From positions 1 to 12,959 of the forward strand of contig JAFGDX010000069.1 in NCBI GenBank assembly GCA_016931875.1: a DNA stretch of 12,959 nt, in the 5' to 3' direction. Positions 6,441-12,959 of this stretch are shown piece by piece. Within the stretch, counting starts at the first letter, position 1, and every line of letters begins with the position of its first letter. This DNA is from Prolixibacteraceae bacterium (GTDB lineage: Bacteria; Bacteroidota; Bacteroidia; Bacteroidales; Prolixibacteraceae). A program made the translations under genes and the position numbers. The notes under the pieces were generated by a model. It made no database searches and was not told where the DNA came from. It worked only from the letters and a program-made list of their open reading frames with translations.

Positions 6441-7883
6441 ATGCTTTTTAATTCCTCTGCTTTTTTTGTTTTTCTGATTATTGTTTTTCTTGCCTACTGG
6501 AAAACAGCAACTTACAGCAACAAGTTGCGAAAATGGGTGTTGCTGCTTGCAAGCTATATTTTTTACGGATGGTGGGACTGGCGTTTTTTAATTCTGATTA
6601 TCATCAGTTCGGTTACCGATTTTATTATCGGAAAAACTTTATTTGAAAAGGAAAAAAAACAAACCCGGAAAATATTGCTGCTGCTGAGCATTTTTATCAA
6701 TATCGGGATTTTATTCTGTTTTAAATATTTCAATTTTTTTATTGCCTCGTTTCAGGCGCTCACCGGTTTCGACAGCAATCACCACTGGAGCACCCTCCAG
6801 ATAATTCTGCCCGTTGGCATCAGTTTTTACACTTTTCAAACCCTGAGTTATACCATCGACATTTACCGCAGAAAGATACAACCCACCCGGTCGGCGCTTA
6901 CTTTTTTTACCTTTGTGGCCTTTTTCCCGCAGTTGGTTGCCGGCCCCATTGAACGGGCAAAACGTTTGATACCGCAGTTGGAAAAAAAGCCGGCCTTTTC
7001 TTACCCACAGGCTGTTTCAGGATTGAAATTAATGGTGTGGGGCCTGTTTAAAAAAATGGTTATTGCAGATCAGCTCGCAGTTTTGGTCGATGCAATTTAT
7101 GCACAGCCCAACCAATTTAACGGCTGGGAAATCATTCTTGGAACTTTTCTGTTCGGATACCAGATTTACTGCGATTTTTCAGGCTATTCCGACATTGCCA
7201 TCGGTACTGCCCGCCTGTTTGGTGTTGAACTCATGACCAATTTCAAAACCCCCTATTTTGCCCATTCATTCCGGAATTTCTGGCACCGGTGGCACATTTC
7301 CCTTTCCACATGGTTTCGCGACTATGTATATGTTCCTTTGGGTGGAAACCAGACATCTTCCGCGGTTTGGATAAAAAACATTTTTATCACCTTTGTTATT
7401 TCGGGGCTCTGGCACGGTGCCAATGTTACCTTTTTACTGTGGGGCGCCATTCACGCGGTTTTTTATGTAGCAGAAAAACAGGTGTCGCCTGCGTTAAAAA
7501 TTCCGGGCAAAATAAAAAGCAGCCTGGGTTGGGGAGTCACTTTTGTCCTGGTTAATTTTAGCTGGATATTTTTCAGGGCCGAATCATGGCAACACCTAAA
7601 AACCTTGTTTTTGGCACTTGGCACCAACCACTCAACCATTTCAAAAACGTTTTCTCAACTTCTTTTTGCAGGTGAAAATTTTACTCCCCCGGGACGCATG
7701 ATATTATTTATTTTCCCCTTGTTTCTGCTTGCCGAATTATTTCTGAAAGAAAAGAATTTTGACCAGGCGGTTTTTGGATTAAAAAAGCAGGTTCAGTGGG
7801 GAATTTTTTACTTGCTTGTTCTGATGATTCTTTTTTTCGGGGTATTAAATTCTGCCCCGCAATTTATTTATTTTCAATTCTGA
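6441..7883 (+). CDS. MBOAT-family membrane O-acyltransferase (AlgI/DltB-like)
   Basis: This 480-residue, strongly hydrophobic protein with multiple membrane segments fits the bacterial MBOAT proteins that move acyl groups across the inner membrane for transfer to exported glycans (alginate, peptidoglycan, teichoic acid and others). Typical features are YIFYGWWDWRFL (39-50), LPVGISFYTFQTLSYTIDIYR (123-143), FFPQLVAGPIERA (161-173), YCDFSGYSDIAIG (243-255), FRNFWHRWHISLSTWFRDYVYVPLGG (277-302) and SGLWHGA (321-327), where His325 corresponds to the invariant catalytic histidine and His282/His285 lie in the second conserved block. Length matches AlgI. The SGNH-like gene begins on the very next base after its stop, so the two are translationally coupled and surely act together. 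No polysaccharide-synthesis gene is nearby, so the acceptor is unknown. AlgI-like is the closest description; DltB is less likely because no DltA/DltC genes accompany it. Confidence 0.95.
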   Translation: MLFNSSAFFVFLIIVFLAYWKTATYSNKLRKWVLLLASYIFYGWWDWRFLILIIISSVTDFIIGKTLFEKEKKQTRKILLLLSIFINIGILFCFKYFNFFIASFQALTGFDSNHHWSTLQIILPVGISFYTFQTLSYTIDIYRRKIQPTRSALTFFTFVAFFPQLVAGPIERAKRLIPQLEKKPAFSYPQAVSGLKLMVWGLFKKMVIADQLAVLVDAIYAQPNQFNGWEIILGTFLFGYQIYCDFSGYSDIAIGTARLFGVELMTNFKTPYFAHSFRNFWHRWHISLSTWFRDYVYVPLGGNQTSSAVWIKNIFITFVISGLWHGANVTFLLWGAIHAVFYVAEKQVSPALKIPGKIKSSLGWGVTFVLVNFSWIFFRAESWQHLKTLFLALGTNHSTISKTFSQLLFAGENFTPPGRMILFIFPLFLLAELFLKEKNFDQAVFGLKKQVQWGIFYLLVLMILFFGVLNSAPQFIYFQF

Positions 7884-8840
7884 ATGAAAAAACTAATAAA
7901 AAATAGCATCCTTTTTTTGCTGCCGTTTCTGGTTGGAACAGCGGGGATGTTTTTTATTCCCGTCAGTAAAAATTTCAGCTATCATTTTATTCGCGGGGAA
8001 TGCAACAACAAAGCCGCCTGGATGTACCACCGGATGTTTGAAGACAAACACAACACCGACATTGTTTTTTCAGGCGCCTCGCAAACCGGCAGCGCCATTG
8101 ATGATAAGTATATTTCAGAAAAATTAAGCGCGGCCACAGGGACCGAAATCAGTGCCGTAAATTTTGGATTTTGCCGCCGCGGCAGAGACATTCAGTATGT
8201 GATGTTAAAAGATTTGTTTGCCCAAAAACAACCCAAAATCCTGGTTATTGAAGTAGCAGAAGATGAACCCAAAAAAAGCCACCCAGTTTTTCCGTATCTC
8301 GCGGAAAGTACGGATGTTTTTGGCTCGTTTGTTTGGTTTAACCAGCGCTTTTTTCCCGGCCTTTGGAAAGCCACGGCAGTTCGGTTTGAATTTGTAAAAA
8401 GCACACTATTGGGCGAACCAATGTCAGTTTCAGAAAGCAGACCATCCCGTTTCGGATACCTCTCCTCTGAGCAAATAGTATCGCCCGGAATGCTGAATGA
8501 AAACAGTGAAAACTGGCAAAAAAGGCTTGGCAAAACCAAACCACGCCTGCTCCGGAAAAGCGAGCTGAATTACTCCAAACATTACATTGAAAAAATTGTA
8601 GAACTGGCCCGGAAAAACCAATGTAAAATTCTTTTTCTGTACCTCCCCGAATCGGGGTCGAACCTGAAACACCCACTGTTAATGGACTATTACCAACAAT
8701 TTTCAGAAGTAATCATTCTTCCTGATGAAATAGTTAAAAATGACTCAAACTGGAAAGATGCAACCCATTTTAATGATTCGGGTGCGCTAAAAACTTCTGA
8801 ATATATTCTTTCTTTTCTTTCTCCCTGTCTTTCAGAATAA
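7884..8840 (+). CDS. SGNH-hydrolase-like acyltransferase partner of the MBOAT protein
   Basis: A 318-residue protein with an N-terminal signal or anchor segment (about 8-26, SILFLLPFLVGTAGMFFIPV), putting the rest in the periplasm. Block I of the SGNH fold appears as FSGASQTGS with candidate nucleophile Ser66, and the C-terminal D-x-x-H appears as DATHF with Asp292 and His295, completing a Ser-Asp-His triad. A conserved-looking NFGFCRRGRDIQYVMLKDL segment (93-111) and KILVIEVAEDEP (about 118-129) lie between. In known pairs such as AlgI with AlgJ/AlgX, or PatA with PatB, the MBOAT protein exports the acyl group and the SGNH protein transfers it to the glycan. Zero-base spacing from the MBOAT stop supports this. 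Overall similarity to a named family is weak, so the specific acceptor is not assigned. Confidence 0.8.
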   Translation: MKKLIKNSILFLLPFLVGTAGMFFIPVSKNFSYHFIRGECNNKAAWMYHRMFEDKHNTDIVFSGASQTGSAIDDKYISEKLSAATGTEISAVNFGFCRRGRDIQYVMLKDLFAQKQPKILVIEVAEDEPKKSHPVFPYLAESTDVFGSFVWFNQRFFPGLWKATAVRFEFVKSTLLGEPMSVSESRPSRFGYLSSEQIVSPGMLNENSENWQKRLGKTKPRLLRKSELNYSKHYIEKIVELARKNQCKILFLYLPESGSNLKHPLLMDYYQQFSEVIILPDEIVKNDSNWKDATHFNDSGALKTSEYILSFLSPCLSE

Positions 8841-8944
8841 ACGTCAAATTATTTATTTTTTTGAAAAGTTTATAACGAACTGCACCCAGTGGTTCCAACC
8901 GGCAAACAAAATTCAATAAAAAAATAAAAACAACCTATGTTCGA

Positions 8945-8973
8945 TTGAACAACTTGTGAAAACAGTTGTTTAA
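8945..8973 (+). repeat. Inverted repeat upstream of the peroxiredoxin gene
   Basis: TTGAACAACT (8945-8954) and AGTTGTTTAA (8964-8973) form a 10-bp arm pair with one G-T wobble, around a 9-nt loop, ending 46 bp before the peroxiredoxin ATG. There is no T-run after it, so it is not an ordinary terminator. It could be an operator or an mRNA leader hairpin. Confidence 0.55.
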
Positions 8974-9019
8974 GTAGCAAGTGAATTTTAATGTACATAA
9001 TTTTAAAAATAAAACCGTT

Positions 9020-9667
9020 ATGGAAGAACAAAACGTAACACAAATGCCAAGAATCGGTGACATGGCTCCCGATTTTAAAGCAAACACAACTTATGGTCCC
9101 ATTCAATTTTCGGAATATATTAAAGACAGTTGGGCAGTTCTGTTTTCGCATCCTGCTGATTTTACGCCGGTTTGTACCACCGAGATGAGTGGTTTTGCAG
9201 TCCGCGGTGACGAATTCAGAGCGTTAAATACAAAACTCGTCGGGTTAAGCATCGACAGTATCCACGCGCATGTTGCATGGGTAAACAACGTGAAGAAAAA
9301 CACCGGTGTGCTTTTTAATTTCCCTATTATTGCCGATATTGATATGAAAGTATCGCAATTGTACGGAATGCTTCAGCCAAACGAAAGTGAAACGGCAGCT
9401 GTTCGCGCAGTATTTTTTATTGACCCGAGCCGAAAAATCCGTTTAATCATGTATTATCCACTGAATGTGGGTAGAAATATGGATGAAATTCTGCGTGTAT
9501 TGAAAGCCCTTCAAACTTCAGACAAATACAGTGTTGCCCTTCCACTCGACTGGAAACCAGGTGAAAAAGTGATTGTTCCGCCGCCAAAAACCGTTGCCGA
9601 AATGGAAGAACGCGAAAAAAGCAATTACGAAATGGTAGATTTTTACCTGGCAAAAAAAGATTTATAA
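9020..9667 (+). CDS. 1-Cys peroxiredoxin (Prx6/AhpC-TSA type)
   Basis: The start at 9020 (MEEQNVTQMPRIGD) gives 215 residues; an upstream in-frame ATG at 8981 would add 13 residues unlike the family and is not favoured. The thioredoxin-fold peroxidase motif HPADFTPVCTTE (44-55) contains the peroxidatic Cys52 with the P-x-x-x-T/S-x-x-C pattern. This is the only cysteine in the protein, so it is a true 1-Cys enzyme that must be re-reduced by an outside thiol. The long C-terminal extension (LDWKPGEKVIVPPPKTVAEME, then DFYLAKKDL) is typical of the Prx6 group. It reduces hydrogen peroxide and organic hydroperoxides in the cytoplasm; no signal peptide is present. The gene appears monocistronic, with an inverted repeat upstream and a strong terminator downstream. 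Confidence 0.95.
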   Translation: MEEQNVTQMPRIGDMAPDFKANTTYGPIQFSEYIKDSWAVLFSHPADFTPVCTTEMSGFAVRGDEFRALNTKLVGLSIDSIHAHVAWVNNVKKNTGVLFNFPIIADIDMKVSQLYGMLQPNESETAAVRAVFFIDPSRKIRLIMYYPLNVGRNMDEILRVLKALQTSDKYSVALPLDWKPGEKVIVPPPKTVAEMEEREKSNYEMVDFYLAKKDL

Positions 9668-9683
9668 TCATCAGAAAAAACAT

Positions 9684-9717
9684 AAAAAAAGGTTGCACAA
9701 AGTTGCAGCCTTTTTTT
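9684..9717 (+). terminator. Intrinsic terminator of the peroxiredoxin gene
   Basis: A 14-bp stem (left arm 9684-9697, right arm 9704-9717, one G-T wobble) with a 6-nt loop ends in seven T. The arms begin with seven A, so the hairpin could also act on minus-strand transcripts. It starts 16 bp after the stop codon. Confidence 0.9.
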
Positions 9718-9841
9718 GTGAACAGAGGTTACAATTTGCAATTATTTCGCGCCAGGCAATTAACGGTAAATGGCAACGAAACGTCCCTGAAAAAGTATTT
9801 TTTGTAACTTAAGCCCAAAATAACAGCTAATATAAACAACG

Positions 9842-10696
9842 ATGAAAAAAATGTATTTCCTGGCAATTGGTTTCTTTTTTGCCTTTTATGTAGCAGCTCA
9901 AAATCAGGAAACACCTCCGGTAACCCTTGAAAAAATTTCGGATAATTTGTATCAAATCATGGGCGGACGTGGCGCCAACGGCGGAATGTACATTGGCGAC
10001 AACGAAGTGGTCATCATCGATTCGAAAATGGACAAAACCTCGGTGGACGGTATTTTTTCAGCCGTAAAAAAAGTTACCGGCAAACCTGTTACCCTGCTCG
10101 TAAATACACACAGCGACGGCGACCATGTGAACGGTAATCCCTTTTTCCCGCCGCAAGTTACCATTGTTGCACACGAGAACTGCCGCAAAGAAATTCTTCT
10201 GCCGCAGCGCGATGGTGCGCCTTCCATGTGGCTGACACCTGAAATGCAAGCTTTTCTTCCAGAGATTACTTTTAATGATAAAATGCAACTGCATTTGGGA
10301 AGCAAAACCATTGAACTATACTATTTTGGCGTGGGGCACACCACCGGCGACATTGTAGTTTATTTCCCGGAAGAAAAAACGGCTTTTATCGGCGACCAGG
10401 CCTTTTTCGGACGACCGCAGCTCATTCACTCCTACAAGGGCGGAAATTCATTCGAACATGTAAAAACACTTACCAACATGCTGAAAACCATTGATGCAGA
10501 AAATTTTTGTTCCGGGCATGCCGATATAAAAACACGCACCGATATAGAAAACCATTTGGCAGAAATCGCCGCTTTCCAGCAAAAAGTAAAAAACCAGGCT
10601 TCCGAAGGAAAAACGCTGGAACAGATACAGGCTGCCTTTTCCGAAAATGAAGCACGGTTGGTTGAATCGGTGTACAATGAATTAAAAGAAATGTAA
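9842..10696 (+). CDS. Secreted metallo-beta-lactamase-fold hydrolase
   Basis: A 284-residue protein with a signal peptide (about 1-19, MKKMYFLAIGFFFAFYVAA, cleavage near Ala19/Gln20), so periplasmic or secreted. The MBL core is clear: DNLYQIMGGRGANGGMYIG (34-52), VVIIDSK (56-62), metal motif THSDGDHVNGN, then GVGHTTGD (163-170), IGDQAF (183-188) and CSGHAD (223-228). Metal-ligand candidates are His90, Asp94, His95, His166, Asp185 and His226. In the classical HxHxDH signature the second position is His; here it is Asp92 (H-S-D-G-D-H), a variant that occurs in part of the superfamily. The substrate is not evident; members act on lactones, beta-lactams, thioesters or phosphodiesters. The DUF1080 gene follows 37 bp later on the same strand and may be co-transcribed. 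Confidence 0.9.
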   Translation: MKKMYFLAIGFFFAFYVAAQNQETPPVTLEKISDNLYQIMGGRGANGGMYIGDNEVVIIDSKMDKTSVDGIFSAVKKVTGKPVTLLVNTHSDGDHVNGNPFFPPQVTIVAHENCRKEILLPQRDGAPSMWLTPEMQAFLPEITFNDKMQLHLGSKTIELYYFGVGHTTGDIVVYFPEEKTAFIGDQAFFGRPQLIHSYKGGNSFEHVKTLTNMLKTIDAENFCSGHADIKTRTDIENHLAEIAAFQQKVKNQASEGKTLEQIQAAFSENEARLVESVYNELKEM

Positions 10697-10733
10697 ATCC
10701 AAATCAGTATCTTTCACTTAAAAAATTACAAGC

Positions 10734-11546
10734 ATGAAAAAAGTTTCTGTTCTTCATTTTTATCTCCTTGCCGTGATGTTTTTAGCGGGAACCCTGAGTT
10801 ATGCCGCAAACCAACCAAAACAACAGAATTCGAAAAAAGAAACCATTGAATTGTTTAACGGGAAAGATTTAACCGGGTGGTACACTTTTTTAAAAGAACG
10901 CGGTAAAAATAACGACCCGAAAAAAGTGTTTACGGTTCAGGATGGAATGATACAAATTTCGGGCGAAGAATGGGGTTGTATTACCACCAACGAAGAATAT
11001 GAGAACTATCGTATTCTTGTTGAATTTAAATGGGGAGAGGTTAATCATCCGCCACGGCAGGACAAAGCACGCGACAGCGGGTTACTTCTTCATTCGGTTG
11101 GAGACGACGGGGCTTCGGGCGGAATATGGATGTATTCCATAGAATGCCAGATGATTGAAGGCGGAACCGGAGATATTATTGTGGTAGGCGATGGTTCTGA
11201 AAATTTTAGCGTTACAGCCACCGTTGCCCCTGAAAAACAAGGCAATTCGTTTGTTTTTCAGCCAAACGGACGAAAAGAAACCATCGCTTCGGGCCGCATC
11301 AACTGGCTCAGCCGCGACCCGGAATGGAAAGATGAACTTGGGTTCCGCGGAAAAAAAGATGCCGAAAAACCACTGGGCAAGTGGAACAGGCTGGAATGTA
11401 TTGCCGACGGCGACCAAATTACCGTTTTTTTGAACGGAAAACTGGTAAACCGGGCAACCCATGTTAAACCGGCTAAAGGAAAAATCCAGATTCAGTCGGA
11501 AAGCGCTGAACTTTTTGTCAGAAAAGTGGAATTAACACCCTTGTAA
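10734..11546 (+). CDS. Secreted DUF1080 (3-keto-disaccharide hydrolase-like) protein
   Basis: The 270-residue protein carries a signal peptide (about 1-24, cleavage near SYAA). The mature part is a single DUF1080/PF06439 domain, a concanavalin-like beta-sandwich: ELFNGKDLTGWYTF (39-52), VFTVQDGMIQISGEEWGCITT (about 65-85), YRILVEFKWGE (92-102), ARDSGLLLH (112-120), IECQMIEGGTGD (135-146), then GKWNRLECIADGDQITVFLNGKLVN (215-239) and IQIQSESAELFVRKVEL at the end. Some members of this family act on 3-keto-glycosides made by oxidoreductases; many others are uncharacterised. No sugar 3-dehydrogenase or isomerase gene lies nearby, so substrate assignment is not justified. The start at 10734 gives a complete signal peptide. 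Possibly in an operon with the preceding MBL-fold gene. Confidence 0.9.
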   Translation: MKKVSVLHFYLLAVMFLAGTLSYAANQPKQQNSKKETIELFNGKDLTGWYTFLKERGKNNDPKKVFTVQDGMIQISGEEWGCITTNEEYENYRILVEFKWGEVNHPPRQDKARDSGLLLHSVGDDGASGGIWMYSIECQMIEGGTGDIIVVGDGSENFSVTATVAPEKQGNSFVFQPNGRKETIASGRINWLSRDPEWKDELGFRGKKDAEKPLGKWNRLECIADGDQITVFLNGKLVNRATHVKPAKGKIQIQSESAELFVRKVELTPL

Positions 11547-11644
11547 AACGGTTTCTGTTCTATCCTGTTATTTTGCGGAGTTGGCTGGAAATCAAATTTC
11601 CCGGTAAAAAAATTATTTCTGAAAATCAAAAAAGAGAACAAAAC

Positions 11645-12310
11645 TTACAAACTGATATTTACCATTTGTTCCCCCGCTCCGAGTGCCACCAAATGTTTCT
11701 TTATTTCTTCAGCGAAGTTGTCGGGGCCGCACAGATAAAATGGTTGATCAAAACCGGAAATATGGTTTTTCAGAAACTCTTTGTTTATTCTTCCATGGAA
11801 ATACGGCTTTTTTTCTTCCCTGGTGAGGACATTGATAAAATTATCGCCCAGCATTTTTTTGAATTCATCAAAAAGAAAAATGTCTTTTTCCGTTTTATTT
11901 GAAAACAGCAATGTACTGCCGCCGATATTTCCATCCGCTTCCATTTGTCTTAAAAGAGCAATAAAGGGAGTGATGCCAGTACCTCCGGCAATAAATACAC
12001 CTGGCCCTTTGTATTTAAACGAGTCCCACGGGTCGGTAATTACAAAACCTTCCCCTTCTTTTAATTTTGCCAGTGCCAGTGTCATCCCGTTGTGATCCGG
12101 GTATACTTTTATCGTAAATTCCAGGTATTCATCCCGGTTCAGGCCTGTCATGGTAAACGGCGCCCAGTCACCTTTAAATTTCGGGTCGTTCAGGGTAATT
12201 TCCACAGCCTGCCCGGCTGTGTAGGTAAAATTCTGCGGTTTTTCAGTTGTAAACTGAACAACATCGTGGGTAAGCCATTTTTTATGTTTTATTTGAACGG
12301 TGTGTTCCAT
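11645..12310 (-). CDS. FAD-binding FNR-like oxidoreductase
   Basis: A 221-residue protein of the ferredoxin-NADP reductase superfamily, moving electrons between NAD(P)H and a partner through a flavin. The N-terminal flavin-binding barrel covers about 1-100 (TYTAGQAVEITL 29-40; WAPFTMTG 49-56; FTIKVYPDHNGMT 65-77). The NAD(P)-binding half has GGTGITPFIALLRQ (from residue 109) and ends with the nucleotide motif FYLCGPDNF (Cys194-Gly-Pro-Asp197) and a C-terminal tail QMVNISL. The usual R-x-Y/F-S/T flavin motif reads APFT, lacking the arginine. There is no ferredoxin or globin domain, so a separate electron partner is needed and none is visible nearby. The physiological role is unknown. No convincing promoter was seen upstream. 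Confidence 0.9.
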   Translation of the reverse strand: MEHTVQIKHKKWLTHDVVQFTTEKPQNFTYTAGQAVEITLNDPKFKGDWAPFTMTGLNRDEYLEFTIKVYPDHNGMTLALAKLKEGEGFVITDPWDSFKYKGPGVFIAGGTGITPFIALLRQMEADGNIGGSTLLFSNKTEKDIFLFDEFKKMLGDNFINVLTREEKKPYFHGRINKEFLKNHISGFDQPFYLCGPDNFAEEIKKHLVALGAGEQMVNISL

Positions 12311-12633
12311 ACTATTTTTGTTTTTGTTTGTGAATATTAAGGTTGTTTTTAATTCCGTTTCTCCCTGTATTCTCTTTATTCAATAAAATACAAGTAGCAT
12401 CAACTCAGATTTATTTGTCGCTTCTGCTATGTTTAACAATTGACAAGCCGTTTTGATTTTAAAATTTATATTCACCAATTTTTAGCAATGAATTAATTGG
12501 AGTTGATATCCTTACAAAACAAAAGCCTGCAACCATCCCAAAAACAACTTTTTAACATACACAAGCTGTCAAAAAAGTGTTGATTATTCGTTTTTGATTT
12601 TATATCTTTTATCACTCAAAAAAACCAAAAAAG
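12311..12633 (+). other. Divergent intergenic region (323 bp)
   Basis: This AT-rich region separates the minus-strand FNR-like gene from the plus-strand Ntn hydrolase gene and must hold promoters for both. Only the plus-strand candidate at 12580-12610 was found. No tRNA, open frame of note or strong hairpin was seen. Confidence 0.6.
12580..12610 (+). promoter_or_regulatory. Candidate promoter for the Ntn hydrolase gene
   Basis: TTG (12580-12582) and TATCTTTT (12603-12610) are 20 bp apart, one base away from the TAnnTTTG consensus. The start of transcription would be about 15 bp before the ATG at 12634. Confidence 0.4.
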
Positions 12634-12959
12634 ATGAAACAATATTTCCTCCTGGGTATGCTTGTTCTCCTTACAAACATTATGTTTGCCTGCACCACTT
12701 TTACATTTACCGGAAAAAACGGGACACGTGTATTTGGCCGGAATTTTGATTTTCCGGTCGTTTCCGGGCATATTCAGGTAAACTACCGGAACATGCAAAA
12801 AACAGCATTTGTCCGCCCACCCGAAAAAGCGCTGACCTGGGTGTCAAAATACGGGAGTATTTCCTTTAACCAGGCGGGGCGGGAATTTCCTTATGGCGGG
12901 ATGAATGAAGCAGGGCTTGTTATTGAACAGATGTGGCTGCAGGAAACCCGCTATCCTGA
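12634..12959 (+). CDS. Choloylglycine hydrolase-family (Ntn) linear amide hydrolase, 3'-truncated by window edge
   Basis: The frame is open from ATG 12634 to the end of the window (108 codons plus two bases). Residues 1-19 are a signal peptide (MKQYFLLGMLVLLTNIMFA) followed directly by Cys20-Thr-Thr. In the PF02275 family (bile salt hydrolases, penicillin V acylases and relatives) the mature N-terminal Cys is the nucleophile and cleaves linear amide bonds. The next signature, VFGRNFDFP (about 33-41), supplies the conserved Arg and Asp, and PYGGMNEAGLVIEQMWL (about 87-103) matches the family's GMNExGL segment. The rest of the enzyme lies outside the window, so substrate preference (bile salts, acyl-homoserine lactones, penicillins or other amides) cannot be judged. 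The Cys after a hydrophobic segment could be misread as a lipobox, but MFAC is a poor lipobox. Confidence 0.9.
   Translation, partial: MKQYFLLGMLVLLTNIMFACTTFTFTGKNGTRVFGRNFDFPVVSGHIQVNYRNMQKTAFVRPPEKALTWVSKYGSISFNQAGREFPYGGMNEAGLVIEQMWLQETRYP

Noticed and set aside
8192..8676. Several overlapping minus-strand open frames of 80-115 codons opposite the SGNH-like gene.
   Set aside because: They are cysteine- and phenylalanine-rich low-complexity translations with no family pattern, typical of antisense shadows.
11587..11601. A small hairpin, GGAAAT-CAA-ATTTCC, between the DUF1080 and FNR-like genes.
   Set aside because: The stem is only 6 bp and no T-run follows on either strand, so it is not a credible terminator.
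12399..12507. An 8-bp inverted repeat, ATCAACTC (12399-12406) and GAGTTGAT (12500-12507), in the divergent intergenic region.
   Set aside because: The arms are 93 bp apart and do not extend; an 8-bp pair is expected by chance in about 300 bp.
12616..12798. A 60-codon open frame on the minus strand.
   Set aside because: It lies antisense to the clear choloylglycine-hydrolase-family gene, whose signal peptide and catalytic motifs decide the strand.
1..12959. A defence system, mobile element, CRISPR array or novel multi-gene system.
   Set aside because: Every long frame matches a recognisable family, and I saw no direct-repeat array, transposase, integrase, toxin-antitoxin pair or attachment site.

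Overview
The window looks like an ordinary chromosomal stretch of a Bacteroidota genome, plausibly a marine or gut Bacteroidales/Marinilabiliales-type organism; the genus cannot be fixed from the sequence. The signs are a moderately AT-rich composition, starts without clear Shine-Dalgarno sequences, a promoter of the Bacteroidota TTTG/TAnnTTTG type, a DUF4295 gene beside rpmG and ftsY, a LytTR regulator, a DUF4230 protein, and many secreted or lipoprotein enzymes.

Layout. Bases 1-597 hold the 3' part of a LytTR response regulator, meeting tail-to-tail a formylglycine-type sulfatase lipoprotein on the minus strand (590-2215). Next on the plus strand come a LACTB-like serine-hydrolase lipoprotein with altered catalytic motifs (2383-3531) and a DUF4230 membrane-anchored protein (3601-4218). 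A minus-strand housekeeping block, transcribed right to left, follows: rpmB (L28), rpmG (L33), a 50-residue DUF4295 protein, a terminator, ftsY (SRP receptor) and a short DksA/TraR-like zinc-finger protein (6243 down to 4215). The plus strand then carries a directly abutting MBOAT acyltransferase and SGNH-like partner (6441-8840), a 1-Cys peroxiredoxin with a strong terminator (9020-9717), a secreted metallo-beta-lactamase-fold protein (9842-10696) and a secreted DUF1080 protein (10734-11546). A minus-strand FNR-like flavin reductase (11645-12310) is separated by 323 bp from the start of a choloylglycine-hydrolase-family Ntn hydrolase cut by the right edge (12634-12959).

How the genes work together. 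Two groups are convincing as functional units: rpmB-rpmG-DUF4295-ftsY-dksA-like (translation and membrane targeting) and MBOAT-SGNH (export-coupled O-acylation of a glycan). The MBL and DUF1080 genes are 37 bp apart and may be co-transcribed. The rest looks like a mosaic of single genes. I found no CRISPR array, transposase, phage gene, tRNA or rRNA, and nothing that amounts to a clearly undescribed system. The most notable points are the apparently inactivated LACTB-like protein, the MBOAT-SGNH pair of unknown substrate, and an inverted repeat ahead of the peroxiredoxin gene.
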